This document shows, one piece after another, positions 27,529-37,329 of a stretch of DNA of 64,000 nucleotides (position 1 is the first letter of the stretch; each line of letters opens with the position of its first letter). Below the pieces are notes generated by a model. It did not search any database. It saw only the letters and a program-made list of their open reading frames with translations, and was not told the DNA's origin. Made by a program: the position numbers and the translations under genes. The stretch is from Bradyrhizobium semiaridum (GTDB lineage Bacteria; Pseudomonadota; Alphaproteobacteria; Rhizobiales; Xanthobacteraceae), in the NCBI RefSeq assembly GCF_020329505.1, contig NZ_JAGKJJ010000025.1:35695-99694 (forward strand), in the 5' to 3' direction.

Positions 27529-27724
27529 CCGCGCTTTTCGCCGGTTCCCCGCCGATTCGGCGTGGCCCTCGCGCTTGCGAGCAGGGGGGCGGGCCTGTAA
27601 AACCGGCGCCGGTCAATATTCGCGTGTTTTCAAGGACTAGCGCCGATCAGCTGCGCTCATGAGCCGCATTCGCGCCGCAGGACCCAGCCAAACAGATTGA
27701 GCCGACTTCAGAACTGGACAAGGC

Positions 27725-30109
27725 ATGCTCGAAAAGAATTCCGAAAGTCAGGTCCACGTCGAGAAAGTCGAAGAGCCGCGCTCCGGACCCAGCATCGCAT
27801 TCGGAATCGAGCGCCTCGGCCTGATCCCGATGCGGACGCCAATCCTGTCCTGCATCGTGCTCGTCCTGCTGATGATCGGCGCTCTGTTCGGCGTCCACCG
27901 GATCAAGATCGACGACTCGCTGTCGCAGCTATTCCGCTCCGATTCCAAGGACTACAAGCAATACGAGGCGGTGACCAAGCGCTTCCCGGCGACCGAGTTC
28001 GACGTCCTCGTCGTGGTCGAAGGCAAGACGCTGCTGGTCCGTGACAATCTCGAGAAGCTGCGCGACATGGTCACCGACCTGCAGCTGGTCGAGGGGGTGC
28101 GCGGCCTGGTGTCGCTGTTCTCGGCGCGCCAGGCGCCCGAAAAGGGCAAGCTGCCGGCGGCGCTGTTCCCGAACGAGCTGCCCGAGGGCGCGGCCTACGA
28201 CAAGTTCGTCGAGACCGTCAAAAGCAACGAGATCATCCGCGGCAAGCTGCTGTCCGAGGACGGCACGCTGGCGCTTGTCGTGCTGTCGCTCGATCCCGAG
28301 GTGGTCGGCAGCAGCAAGCTTTCCAAGGTGGTCGGCGACATCAGGAAGGTGATGGCCGACGATCTCTCCGCCAGCGGGCTCAACGCCCAGCTCTCCGGCG
28401 TGCCGGTCATGCAGCTCGAGATCCGCAACGCGGTCGAGCGCGACGGCCTGACCTACAACATCCTCGGCATCCTCGCCGGCTGCATCATCGCCATCATCTT
28501 CTTCCGCAAGATCTCCTTCATGGTGGCGGCGGCGTTCCCGCCGATGATCGCCATCCTGCTCGCGCTCGGCGGTCTCGGCTGGGCCAATTTCAATCTCAAC
28601 ATGTTCCTCAACGTGATGACGCCGCTCATCATGGTGATCAGCTTCTCCGACTCGATGCAGCTGACCTTCGCGGCGCGCGACCGCCTGATCGCGGGGCAGG
28701 ACAAGTTCACCGCGTTCAAGAACGCGGTGCTGGTGGTCGGCCCGGCCTGCGTGCTGACCCACGGCACTGCCGGCATTTCGTTCATCGCGCTGCAGTTCTC
28801 GGATTCCGACCTGATCCGCAAATTCGGCGAGGCGGGGCTCGCGGCGACCATCATCGCGCTGGTCGCGGTGCTCTCGCTGGTGCCGGTGTTCGGCATCCTG
28901 TTCGTGCGCAATGAGCGGATCTTCGCCGTCAAATTCCAGAGCGCCGACGCCGGCGTCCAGGCGCTGCGCAATTTCTGCTATTGGATCGCGGTGCGCATGG
29001 TGGGCCGGCCGGGGCTGTTCAGCCTGATCGCGCTGATCGTCGTCGGCGGGCTCGGCGTCATCTATGGCAGCCTCGAGCCGCGTTACCGGCTCGCCGATCA
29101 GGTGCCGGACAAGCGGCAGGCGGTCGAGGCCTCGAGCCGTCTCGATGCCAAGCTGACCGGCGCCAATCCGGTCGATGTGCTGATCGAATTCCCAAAGGGC
29201 CAATCGCTGTATTCGCCGGAGACCCTGAAGACAATCGCCCAGGTCCATGCGATGGTCGAGGACACGGCCGGCGTCGGCAATGTCTGGTCGCTGGAAACCT
29301 TGCGGCGCTGGCTCGCCGAAAAGGCCGGCAGCAACGATGTCGCGACGCTGAAGGAATATGTCGACCTGATTCCGGAGCACCTGGTGCGCCGCTTCATCGA
29401 CAAGAATCAGGACGCGGTCGTGGTGTCGGGCCGCGTCCCGGACGTCGATTCGAGCCAGTTGCTTCCGGTGGTGAACAAGCTCGATCACGCGCTGGACAAG
29501 GTGCGCGCCGAGCATCCCGGTTACGAGATCGCGGTCACCGGCCTGTCGGTGATCGCCGCGCGCAACAGCGCCAACATGATCGAGAAACTGAACCACGGCC
29601 TCACCATCGAATTCCTGCTGGTCGCGATCTTCATCGGGCTCGCGTTCCGTTCGGTGGTGGTGATGTTCTCCTGCATCCTGCCCGGCATCTTCCCGGTGGT
29701 GCTGTCGGGCACGGTGCTGTGGCTGCTCGGGGAGGGGCTGCAATTCGCCAGCGTGGTGGCGCTGACGGTGTCGTTCGGCCTCGGCCTCAGCGCGACCATC
29801 CACTTCCTCAACCGCTTGCGGCTGGAGACCAGGCCCGGCGTCACGCCGGAGCTCGCGGTGGAGCGCGCCACCGTGCTGGTCGGGCCCGCGCTGATCCTGA
29901 CCACGGTGGTGCTGGCCTGCGGCCTCGTCGTCACCGTGTTCTCCGACCTGCCGTCGCTGCGGCTGTTCGGCTGGCTCAGCGCGTTCTCGATGGTCGCAGC
30001 GCTGGTTGCGGATCTCTTCATTCTGCGGCCGACCTCGATGTTCCTGATCAATCTGTCGCAGAAGCTTCGCGGCAAGGCCGGGGAGCCGGCGCCGATCGAA
30101 AAGGCCTGA
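27725..30109 (+). CDS. MMPL/RND-family transporter, HpnN-like paralogue
   Basis: This 794-residue RND transporter has a membrane segment at about 40-60, a first periplasmic domain, then a bundle of membrane helices (about 235-400, with NMFLNVMTPLIMVISFSDSMQL). A second helix is near 415-435, followed by a second periplasmic domain and the final bundle (about 625-780). It carries the Patched/MMPL layout seen in hopanoid and lipid exporters. It is a different, shorter protein than HpnN at 39974. Its place between eutC and hpnC suggests lipid or hopanoid transport, but the cargo is not shown. A strong terminator follows 16 bp downstream. Confidence 0.85.
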   Translation: MLEKNSESQVHVEKVEEPRSGPSIAFGIERLGLIPMRTPILSCIVLVLLMIGALFGVHRIKIDDSLSQLFRSDSKDYKQYEAVTKRFPATEFDVLVVVEGKTLLVRDNLEKLRDMVTDLQLVEGVRGLVSLFSARQAPEKGKLPAALFPNELPEGAAYDKFVETVKSNEIIRGKLLSEDGTLALVVLSLDPEVVGSSKLSKVVGDIRKVMADDLSASGLNAQLSGVPVMQLEIRNAVERDGLTYNILGILAGCIIAIIFFRKISFMVAAAFPPMIAILLALGGLGWANFNLNMFLNVMTPLIMVISFSDSMQLTFAARDRLIAGQDKFTAFKNAVLVVGPACVLTHGTAGISFIALQFSDSDLIRKFGEAGLAATIIALVAVLSLVPVFGILFVRNERIFAVKFQSADAGVQALRNFCYWIAVRMVGRPGLFSLIALIVVGGLGVIYGSLEPRYRLADQVPDKRQAVEASSRLDAKLTGANPVDVLIEFPKGQSLYSPETLKTIAQVHAMVEDTAGVGNVWSLETLRRWLAEKAGSNDVATLKEYVDLIPEHLVRRFIDKNQDAVVVSGRVPDVDSSQLLPVVNKLDHALDKVRAEHPGYEIAVTGLSVIAARNSANMIEKLNHGLTIEFLLVAIFIGLAFRSVVVMFSCILPGIFPVVLSGTVLWLLGEGLQFASVVALTVSFGLGLSATIHFLNRLRLETRPGVTPELAVERATVLVGPALILTTVVLACGLVVTVFSDLPSLRLFGWLSAFSMVAALVADLFILRPTSMFLINLSQKLRGKAGEPAPIEKA

Positions 30110-30124
30110 TCGCTTCGACAGCAG

Positions 30125-30161
30125 AAGGCCCGGTTCCGAATGGTCGGAACCGGGCCTTTTT
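30125..30161 (+). terminator. Rho-independent terminator after the MMPL transporter
   Basis: aaggcccggttccga and tcggaaccgggcctt form a 15-bp stem with a short loop, followed by a T tract on the plus strand. It also separates this transcript from the convergent gene ending at 30187. Confidence 0.9.
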
Positions 30162-30186
30162 GTCGCTCATGGAGCAAGAGAAAGCG

Positions 30187-30690
30187 TCAGGTCTTGGTCA
30201 TCGTGATGGTGACGCCGCGGATCTCGCCCTTGGAGTCGATCTGCACGACCTGCTTGGAGCCGTTGGTCTGCAAATTGAGGTTCGCAGCGAAGCCGGCCGC
30301 CTCGACGAACACGTCGATGCGCCCGCCGCCCGCGGTGCCCTGCAGGTTGCCGAAGATGTTGCGGCTCGCCTCGCTCCAGTTGCCGGAGATGCGATCGCCC
30401 TGGCTGGTGACGTCGCTGGTGAGGTCGAACTTGTAGCTGTCGCTGGCGCAATGCAGGTTCTGCTTCAGGTTCATGCCGGAGGGAGCGACCTTGTAGTCCG
30501 CCTTGCAACGAATGCGTTCAGTCGTGCCGTTGGACAACGCCACCGTGCCCGAGCCGGTCCACGAGCCGGCAAAACCGGCGAACGGCCCGGCCGATTGCGC
30601 GTGGCCCGCGGAGACAGACAGCAGAAGCGCGGCGCCGACGCCGACAGCCTTCAGGGCCTGACTGCAAAGGCCGGAACCAAACAGTTTCAT
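30187..30690 (-). CDS. Secreted protein of unknown function
   Basis: A 167-residue protein with a clear Sec signal peptide (hydrophobic core VGVGAALLLSVSAGHAQ, cleavage after AQ near residue 32). The mature part is beta-rich and includes GSWTGSGTVALSNGTTERIRC and NIFGNLQGTAGGGRIDVFVEA, with two cysteines near CKADYK and HCASDSYK that could form a disulphide. The start at 30690 is set by GGGAA seven bases upstream. Similar small periplasmic proteins are common in Bradyrhizobium without assigned function. I do not recognise a characterised family. Confidence 0.7.
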   Translation of the reverse strand: MKLFGSGLCSQALKAVGVGAALLLSVSAGHAQSAGPFAGFAGSWTGSGTVALSNGTTERIRCKADYKVAPSGMNLKQNLHCASDSYKFDLTSDVTSQGDRISGNWSEASRNIFGNLQGTAGGGRIDVFVEAAGFAANLNLQTNGSKQVVQIDSKGEIRGVTITMTKT

Positions 30691-31095
30691 TGTAACATTC
30701 CCATCAAAATCAACGCTTCTTTCGCAAGAAAACGTCTCGCCGCATCGAAGGTTTAGTGTCACCGCAGTATGTTAGGTTCAAATGACCGAACAGCGTTCGC
30801 GACGCAGCTTCGGTCACCGAACAGAATCAAAACCACCGGTGCCAAGGATCGCATGTAGCTTCGCACATGCACGGTCCGCAATCGGCATAAACGGCAAAGT
30901 GATGACATGAATCGCTGTTTTTGATCAATGACTTACGTGGGGGTTTACAGCGCCGCAAATTTAGCCGCATTTAGCGGTGCTTGTCATCGGTCCGTTGCTG
31001 CGTTACGCGGCGTTTGAAATCCCAACAAATCTGTCCCGGTCATGCCGAAGCGCTTTCGGGGTCAGGTTTTCTGCTGTCGGAAATGAAGGAATACG
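30691..31095. other. 405-bp divergent intergenic region
   Basis: This lies between two small secreted-protein genes transcribed away from each other. It is AT-richer than its surroundings, with short runs such as aaatttagccgcatttagc near 30957. It should contain both promoters. I see no conserved repeat, RNA gene or ORF with coding character in it. Confidence 0.4.
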
Positions 31096-31335
31096 ATGCG
31101 TAAATTTGTCCTGGCTCTTGCCCTGTTGTCGGTCCCGTTTTCCTCCACCGCCTTCGCTCAGCAGCAGCAGGGCCGCGGCACGCCCGACGAACAGAAGGCC
31201 TGCACCCGCGACGTGCAGCGTCACTGCCGCTCCGTGATCGATCAGGGCGACTTCACCATCCTTGCCTGCCTGCAGCAGAACCGCGCCAAGATCAGCGCCG
31301 CCTGCGACCAGGTCTTGAAGACTCACGGCCAGTAA
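31096..31335 (+). CDS. Small secreted cysteine-rich repeat protein
   Basis: A 79-residue protein with a signal peptide (about 1-21, cleavage near AFAQ). The mature peptide has four cysteines at 36, 44, 58 and 70 in the pattern of the cysteine-rich (Cys_rich_FGFR-like) repeat: ACTRDVQRHC and FTILACLQQNRAKISAAC. It was kept despite its size because of the signal, the motif and the GAAGGA ribosome site before the ATG. It probably acts in the periplasm. It lies 197 bp upstream of hpnC and is co-oriented, but a separate hpnC promoter candidate suggests it is not part of that operon. Confidence 0.75.
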   Translation: MRKFVLALALLSVPFSSTAFAQQQQGRGTPDEQKACTRDVQRHCRSVIDQGDFTILACLQQNRAKISAACDQVLKTHGQ

Positions 31336-31428
31336 GGCCGCTTTCAGGCCTCAACAGGACCGCCGCGAAGCCCGCGATCGGCATCGGTGCCGGCCGCGGG
31401 CCGGCCATGCTGGCGGTCACAGTTAGCA

Positions 31429-31457
31429 TTGGTTTTGGGAGCGTATTCCCCTATATG
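31429..31457 (+). promoter_or_regulatory. Candidate sigma70-type promoter of the hpnC operon
   Basis: TTGGTT at 31429-31434 and TATATG at 31452-31457 are separated by exactly 17 bp, ending 75 bp before the hpnC ATG. The match is reasonable for a housekeeping promoter, but only by sequence. Confidence 0.5.
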
Positions 31458-31532
31458 GGGCTCGCAAATCCCCGCACGTGCCTGACAGGCCCCGCCTGCG
31501 CCGTGCCATGACCAGTGTAGCCCAAATCTCCG

Positions 31533-32411
31533 ATGACTACCGCGAGCGACCTGCGATCCGGAAAGACCCACCGCGACGAGAATTTTCCCGTCGCGTCGTG
31601 GATCATTCATCCGCGGCATCGTGCCCTGATCCTGGCCTTCTATAACTTCGTCCGCACCGCGGACGACATCGCCGATCACGCCACGCTGCCCGCCGAGGAG
31701 AAGCTGCGCTATCTCGACCTCATGGAGGCGGAGCTGCTTGGCAATGGCGAGACCCAGAAGGAGGCCGTGACGCTGCGCCGCGCCTTGGCCGAGCGCGGCA
31801 TGCCGCCGAGGCACGCGCTCGACGTGCTGGTGGCGTTCCGCCTCGACGTCACCAAGCTGCGCTACGAGACGTGGGACGACGTGATCGACTACTGCCGGTA
31901 CTCGGCGATGCCGGTCGGGCGCTTCGTGCTCGACGTGCACGGCGAGGATACCTCGACCTGGGTCGCCTCGGACGCGCTGTGCGCCGGGCTGCAGATCAAC
32001 AACCATTTGCAGGACTGCGGCAAGGACTACCGCAATCTCAATCGAGTCTACCTGCCGCGCGATGCGCTGGCCGCAGCAGGCGCGACCGCCGAGATGCTGG
32101 GCGAGGCGAAGTCGCCGCCGCAACTGCTCACCTGCCTGCAGGCGCTCGCCGTGCGCACCGAGGCGCTGCTCGAGCAGAGCAAGTCGCTTGCCGCCGAGGT
32201 GAAGGATTTCCGGCTCGGGCTCGAGATCTCCGTGATCCAGGCTTTCGCCGACAAGATCGTCAACCTGCTCAAGGTGCGCGATCCGCTCAGCGAGCGCGTG
32301 CATCTCAATCCTGTCGAGCTGTTGCTGCAGAGCCTCGGCGGTGTCGCCGGCGAGACCGCGCGCCGCGCGACGGGGCGGCGCACGGTCTCCAAGACGGCGG
32401 CCGGCGCATGA
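31533..32411 (+). CDS. hpnC: Squalene biosynthesis enzyme HpnC (hydroxysqualene synthase)
   Basis: A 292-residue trans-isoprenyl diphosphate synthase-fold protein. In the bacterial HpnCDE route it converts presqualene diphosphate to hydroxysqualene. The first Asp-rich motif is FVRTADDIADHA (about 41-52), and the second region is INNHLQDCGKDYRNLNRVYLP (about 157-177). The stop overlaps the hpnD start by ATGA. It is the first gene of the hpnCDE-shc-hpnG run. Confidence 0.95.
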   Translation: MTTASDLRSGKTHRDENFPVASWIIHPRHRALILAFYNFVRTADDIADHATLPAEEKLRYLDLMEAELLGNGETQKEAVTLRRALAERGMPPRHALDVLVAFRLDVTKLRYETWDDVIDYCRYSAMPVGRFVLDVHGEDTSTWVASDALCAGLQINNHLQDCGKDYRNLNRVYLPRDALAAAGATAEMLGEAKSPPQLLTCLQALAVRTEALLEQSKSLAAEVKDFRLGLEISVIQAFADKIVNLLKVRDPLSERVHLNPVELLLQSLGGVAGETARRATGRRTVSKTAAGA

Positions 32412-33247
32412 GCGTCGAGGCGGCGGCCAACGCTGGCGACTACGGCAGCACTGCCTCCGGCAGTTCGTTCTATGCCGCGATGCGCATCCTGCCGCGCGCG
32501 CAGCGCGAGGCGATGTTCCAGATCTACAGTTTCTGCCGGCAGGTCGACGACATCGCCGATTCCGACGGCCCGCGTCCGGAGCGCCTCGCAGCGCTGCAGG
32601 CGTGGCGCGACGACGTCGATGCGCTCTATCAGGGCAATCCGCCGGAGCGGCTGAAGGACTACGTCGCCTCGGTGCAGACCTTCGGTCTCAAGCGCGAGGA
32701 TTTCATCGCGATCATCGACGGCATGGAGATGGACGTGCCGCAGGACATCCGCGCGCCCGATCTCGCGACGCTCGATCTCTATTGCGATCGTGTCGCCAGC
32801 GCGGTCGGCCGTCTGTCGGTGCGCGTGTTCGGCCTGCCCGAGGAGGACGGCATCGAGCTTGCGCATCATCTCGGCCGCGCGCTGCAGCTCACCAACATCC
32901 TGCGCGACATCGATGAGGATGCCGGCCTCGGCCGGCTGTATCTGCCGCGCGAATGGCTCTGGCACGCCGGCATCACCAGCAATGATCCGGCGCGCGTCAC
33001 CGCCGATCGCGCGCTGCCGAAGGTCTGCGCGCCGCTCGCCGAGCGTGCCAGGCAGCACTTCCAGAAGTCCGACGAGATCATGAAGCGCAATTCGCGCCGC
33101 GCCGTGCGCGCGCCGCGGATCATGTCGAAATACTACCGGGCGATCCTCGACCTGTTGATCGCGCGTGGCTTTGCCGCCCCGCGCGCGCCGGTGAAGGTGT
33201 CGAAGGCCGCCAAGATCGGCATTCTTCTTCGTTACGCGATCATCTGA
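32408..33247 (+). CDS. hpnD: Presqualene diphosphate synthase HpnD
   Basis: A 279-residue squalene/phytoene synthase family enzyme that condenses two farnesyl diphosphates to presqualene diphosphate. Both Asp-rich motifs are intact: CRQVDDIADSDG (about 43-54) and LTNILRDIDEDAGLGRLYLP (about 162-181). The ATG overlaps the hpnC stop, and the TGA overlaps the hpnE ATG by one base, so translation is coupled. A longer upstream reading in the same frame belongs to the wrong frame of hpnC and was discarded. Confidence 0.95.
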   Translation: MSVEAAANAGDYGSTASGSSFYAAMRILPRAQREAMFQIYSFCRQVDDIADSDGPRPERLAALQAWRDDVDALYQGNPPERLKDYVASVQTFGLKREDFIAIIDGMEMDVPQDIRAPDLATLDLYCDRVASAVGRLSVRVFGLPEEDGIELAHHLGRALQLTNILRDIDEDAGLGRLYLPREWLWHAGITSNDPARVTADRALPKVCAPLAERARQHFQKSDEIMKRNSRRAVRAPRIMSKYYRAILDLLIARGFAAPRAPVKVSKAAKIGILLRYAII

Positions 33248-34503
33248 TGCAAAACACGGTTCATATCATCGGTGCCGGTATTTCCGGCCTCTCCGCCGCC
33301 GTGCGGCTCGCCAACGGCGGCACCAAGGTCGCCGTCCACGAGGCGACGCAGTATGCCGGCGGCCGCTGTCGCTCCTATTTCGACGGCGCCACCAACCTCA
33401 CCATCGACAACGGCAACCATTTGCTGCTGTCGGGCAACCGCCATGCGCTGAGCTATGCGCGCTCGATCGGCACCGAGGCTGGGCTGATCGGGCCGAAGCG
33501 CGCGCAGTTTCCGTTCGTCGATCTGTCGAGCGGCCAGCGCTGGCAGCTCGATCTCGGCGACTCGCGCCTGCCGCTCTGGGTGTTCGACGAGGCGCGCCGC
33601 GTCCCCGACACCAGCCTGCGCGATTACCTCGCATTGGCGCCGCTGGCCTGGGCCGGCACCGAGGCGCTGGTCGGCAACACCATTCCCTGCAAGGGGACGC
33701 TGTATGACCGCCTGGTGCAGCCGCTGCTGCTCGCCGCGCTCAATGTCGATCCGCCGGAGGGTTCGGCCGGGCTTGCGGGCGCGATCGTGCGCGAGACGCT
33801 GCTCGCGGGCGGACAGGCCTGCCGTCCGCTGATCGCGCGCGACGGCTTGAGCTCGGTCCTGATCGAGCCGGCGGTAAAGCTCTTGCAGGAGCGCGGCAAC
33901 AGCGTCCAGCTTGGTCACGAGCTGCGCGCCTTCACCATGTCGGGCGATCGCGTCAGCGAGCTCGACTTCGGCGGCGGCGACAAGATTGCCCTGGCGGACG
34001 GCGATGCCGTCGTGCTCGCGGTGCCGCCGCGTGGCGCCGCCGCGCTGCTGCCGGGCCTGAAGACGCCGACCAAGTTCCGTGCCATCGTCAATGCGCATTT
34101 CCGCATCGATCCGCCGCGCGATGCGCCGCCGATCCTGGGTGTCGTCGGCGGTCTCGTGGAATGGCTGTTCGCGTTCCCGCAGCGGCTGTCGGTGACGATC
34201 AGCAACGGCGACCGCCTGGTCGACATGCCGCGCGAGGAACTGGCGCTGGCGATCTGGTGCGACGTCTGCAAGGCGTCGGGCGTGTCGGGCGATCTGCCGC
34301 CGTGGCAGATCGTGCGCGAGCGCCGTGCCACATTCGAGGCGACGCCGGAACAGAATGCGCTGCGTCCGGGGCCCGAAACCGCGCAGAAAAACCTGTTTCT
34401 TGCCGGCGACTGGACTGCTACCGGGTTGCCGGCAACCATCGAGGGATCGGTGCGGTCGGGTGATCGCGCCGCCGATCTGGTTCTTGCCAGACGCTCAATT
34501 TGA
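33247..34503 (+). CDS. hpnE: Hydroxysqualene dehydroxylase HpnE
   Basis: A 418-residue FAD-dependent amine-oxidase/phytoene-desaturase-fold protein that reduces hydroxysqualene to squalene. The dinucleotide-binding motif is IIGAGISGLSAAVRLA at about 5-20, followed by the GG-containing stretch YAGGRCRSY. The C-terminal FAD segment is FLAGDWTATGLPATIEGSVRSG. It starts within the hpnD stop codon, and 39 bp separate it from shc. Confidence 0.95.
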   Translation: MQNTVHIIGAGISGLSAAVRLANGGTKVAVHEATQYAGGRCRSYFDGATNLTIDNGNHLLLSGNRHALSYARSIGTEAGLIGPKRAQFPFVDLSSGQRWQLDLGDSRLPLWVFDEARRVPDTSLRDYLALAPLAWAGTEALVGNTIPCKGTLYDRLVQPLLLAALNVDPPEGSAGLAGAIVRETLLAGGQACRPLIARDGLSSVLIEPAVKLLQERGNSVQLGHELRAFTMSGDRVSELDFGGGDKIALADGDAVVLAVPPRGAAALLPGLKTPTKFRAIVNAHFRIDPPRDAPPILGVVGGLVEWLFAFPQRLSVTISNGDRLVDMPREELALAIWCDVCKASGVSGDLPPWQIVRERRATFEATPEQNALRPGPETAQKNLFLAGDWTATGLPATIEGSVRSGDRAADLVLARRSI

Positions 34504-34542
34504 CCTGTTGCTGCGGTACCGCGCTCCTGAGGCCGGCCCGCG

Positions 34543-36543
34543 ATGAAGAGGATATCGAGCGACATGCTTTCGAGAGACGACAGCGTAACAGTCGATCGCG
34601 TCGCGACAGTCGACCCGGTCGCCCTGCAGAACAGCATCTCAAAGGCGACCGAAGCGCTGCTCGGCTACCGCCAGCCCGACGGACATTGGGTGTTCGAGCT
34701 CGAGGCCGACAGCACGATTCCGGCCGAGTACATCCTGCTGCGCCACTATCTCGCCGAGCCCATCGACACCGTGCTCGAAGCCAAGCTCGGCAACTATCTG
34801 CGCCGGGTGCAGGGCGCGCATGGCGGCTGGCCGCTGGTGCATGACGGCCCGTTCGACATGAGCGCCAGCGTCAAGTCGTACTTCGCGCTGAAGATGATCG
34901 GTGATTCCGTCGACGCACCGCACATGGTGCGGGCACGCGAGGCGATCCGCTCGCGCGGCGGCGCGTCGGGCAGCAACGTCTTCACCCGCTTCCTGCTCGC
35001 GCTCTACGGCGTCGTGACCTGGCGCGCCACGCCGGTGCTGCCGGTCGAGATCATGCTGCTGCCGATGTGGTCGCCGTTCCACATCAACAAGATCTCCTAC
35101 TGGGCGCGCACCACGATGGTGCCGCTGATGGTGCTGGCCGCGCTGAAGCCGCGCGCCAAGAACCCGAAGGGCGTCGGCATCGACGAGCTGTTCCTCGAGG
35201 ATCCGAAGTCGGTGCGCATGGCGCCGAAGGCGCCGCATCAGAGCGCGAGCTGGTTCTATCTGTTCCGCTCGCTCGATGCTGTGCTGCGCGTGATCGAGCC
35301 GATGTTCCCGAAGCGCCTGCGCCAGCGCGCGATCGACGCCGCGCTCGCCTTCACCGAAGAGCGGCTGAACGGCGAGGACGGCATGGGCGCGATCTATCCG
35401 CCGATGGCCAACATCGTCATGATGTACGACGCGCTCGGCAAGGACGAGAACTATCCGCCGCGCGCCGCCACCCGCCGCGGGCTCGACAAGCTGCTCGTGG
35501 TCGGCGAGCACGAAGCCTATTGCCAGCCCTGCGTCTCGCCGGTGTGGGACACCGCGCTGACCTGCCACGCGCTGCAGGAGGCCGGTGGCGACGATAGCTT
35601 CGCCAAGGCCAAGCAGGGCCTCGACTGGCTGAAGCCGCGCCAGGTGCTGGAGCTGAAGGGCGACTGGGCGGTGAAGGCGCCGGACGTTCGCCCCGGCGGC
35701 TGGGCGTTCCAGTACAACAACGATCACTATCCCGATCTCGACGATACAGCTGTCGTCGTGATGGCGATGGACCGCGCGCGGCGCCAGACCGGAACCAAGG
35801 ACTACGATGACGCGATCGCGCGCGGCCGCGAGTGGATCGAGGGCCTGCAAAGCCGCGACGGCGGCTGGGCCGCGTTCGACGCCAACAACCTCGAATACTA
35901 CCTCAACAACATTCCGTTCTCCGATCACGGCGCGCTGCTCGATCCGCCGACCGAGGACGTCACCGCGCGCTGTATCTCGATGCTGGGCCAGCTCGGCGAG
36001 ACCGCCGAGAGCAGCAAGGCGGTGGCCGACGGTGTCGCCTATCTGCGCCGCACCCAGCTCGCCGAGGGCTCCTGGTACGGCCGCTGGGGGCTGAATTACA
36101 TCTACGGCACCTGGTCGGTGCTTTCCGCGCTGAATGTCGCAGGGATCGATCGCAACGATCCGATGATTCGCAAGGCGGTGGACTGGCTGGTGTCGGTCCA
36201 GAATCAGGACGGCGGCTGGGGCGAGGACGCCGTCAGTTACCGGCTCGATTACAAGGGTTACGAGGTCGCGCCATCCACAGCCTCGCAAACGGCATGGGCC
36301 TTGCTTGGCTTGATGGCGGCCGGAGAGGTCGAGAATCCGGCTGTTGCGCGGGGGGTGGAGTACCTAAAGGCAACACAGACGGAAAAAGGACTGTGGGACG
36401 AGCAGCGATACACCGCTACGGGGTTTCCGCGGGTGTTTTACTTGCGATATCATGGCTACTCGAAATTCTTTCCGCTCTGGGCACTGGCGCGGTATCGGAA
36501 TCTGAGAAGCACCAATAGCAGGGTGGTAGGGGTCGGGATGTGA
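34543..36543 (+). CDS. shc: Squalene-hopene cyclase
   Basis: This 666-residue monotopic membrane enzyme cyclises squalene to hopene and hopanol. The catalytic acid motif DXDD is present as D398-L-D-D401 (PDLDDTAVV). Multiple QW repeats are visible, such as QSRDGGWAAF, QNQDGGWGED and QRVxGAHGGW-type segments near the N-terminus. The length matches bacterial SHC. An alternative start at 34564 (MLSRDDS) has a GAGG upstream and cannot be excluded. Its stop overlaps the hpnG start (GTGA). Confidence 0.95.
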   Translation: MKRISSDMLSRDDSVTVDRVATVDPVALQNSISKATEALLGYRQPDGHWVFELEADSTIPAEYILLRHYLAEPIDTVLEAKLGNYLRRVQGAHGGWPLVHDGPFDMSASVKSYFALKMIGDSVDAPHMVRAREAIRSRGGASGSNVFTRFLLALYGVVTWRATPVLPVEIMLLPMWSPFHINKISYWARTTMVPLMVLAALKPRAKNPKGVGIDELFLEDPKSVRMAPKAPHQSASWFYLFRSLDAVLRVIEPMFPKRLRQRAIDAALAFTEERLNGEDGMGAIYPPMANIVMMYDALGKDENYPPRAATRRGLDKLLVVGEHEAYCQPCVSPVWDTALTCHALQEAGGDDSFAKAKQGLDWLKPRQVLELKGDWAVKAPDVRPGGWAFQYNNDHYPDLDDTAVVVMAMDRARRQTGTKDYDDAIARGREWIEGLQSRDGGWAAFDANNLEYYLNNIPFSDHGALLDPPTEDVTARCISMLGQLGETAESSKAVADGVAYLRRTQLAEGSWYGRWGLNYIYGTWSVLSALNVAGIDRNDPMIRKAVDWLVSVQNQDGGWGEDAVSYRLDYKGYEVAPSTASQTAWALLGLMAAGEVENPAVARGVEYLKATQTEKGLWDEQRYTATGFPRVFYLRYHGYSKFFPLWALARYRNLRSTNSRVVGVGM

Positions 36544-37298
36544 TTTTGGGGGCGGGGGCCGCCGAGACCGTGGGCAGCAGAATTGATCCTCGGCCGGTGT
36601 TGATTGTGACTGGATTGGTGCAGGAGGCCCGCATCGCGGCGGGTCCCGGCATGATTGTGATCTGCAGTTCCAGCGATCCGCAGCAGCTCCGTGCGCTGCT
36701 CGCGACGCTCGATCCGACGACATTCCGCGGCGTGATTTCGTTCGGCGTGGCCGGCGGGCTCGACCCGGCGCTGAAGTCCGGCGACGTCGTGGTCGCGACC
36801 GAGGTGACGGCCGGCGACACCAGGTTCCTGGCGGCATCCGCACTGAACGAGGAGATGATCGCCAGCGCCGCGCTGAAGCGCCGCAGGATCGTTCGTGGTG
36901 GCCTCGCCGGTGTCGAGCAGGTGATCGCGGCGAAGGCCTGCAAGGCCGCTCTGCGGTCGATCACGGGCGCTGCCGCGGTCGACATGGAGAGCCATATTGC
37001 GGCTGCCTATGCCGCCAATGCGGGCATTCCGTTTGCCGCGCTGCGCGTCATCAGCGATCCCGCCGACCGTGCGCTGCCCGAACTGGCGAAATCCGCGGTA
37101 AAGCCGAATGGCGATATCGACCTGCGCAAGGTGCTGCGCGGCATCGTGCGCAATCCGCGCACGCTGCGCGCGCTGGTTTCGACCGGGATCGACTTCAACC
37201 GTGCGCTGCGCTCGCTGCGCGGCTGCCGCGGCTTCCTGCTCGGCAGCGACGTTCTGGTTCCGGCCGATGACGTCCTGGTTACGGCAAGGGCGGCCTGA
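36540..37298 (+). CDS. hpnG: Hopanoid-associated nucleosidase/phosphorylase HpnG
   Basis: A 252-residue PNP/MTAN-fold protein. In hopanoid synthesis HpnG removes adenine from adenosylhopane to give ribosylhopane. Visible elements are PVLIVTGLVQEARIA, ISFGVAGGLDPALKSGDVVVA and the nucleoside-binding VDMESHIAAAYAANAGIPFAALRVISD. The GTG at 36540 overlaps the shc stop. It ends the plus-strand hpn operon, 32 bp before a bidirectional terminator. Confidence 0.93.
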   Translation: MILGAGAAETVGSRIDPRPVLIVTGLVQEARIAAGPGMIVICSSSDPQQLRALLATLDPTTFRGVISFGVAGGLDPALKSGDVVVATEVTAGDTRFLAASALNEEMIASAALKRRRIVRGGLAGVEQVIAAKACKAALRSITGAAAVDMESHIAAAYAANAGIPFAALRVISDPADRALPELAKSAVKPNGDIDLRKVLRGIVRNPRTLRALVSTGIDFNRALRSLRGCRGFLLGSDVLVPADDVLVTARAA

Positions 37299-37329
37299 TC
37301 GGTCCGCCAGCCCGCCAATAGGTCAAAGC

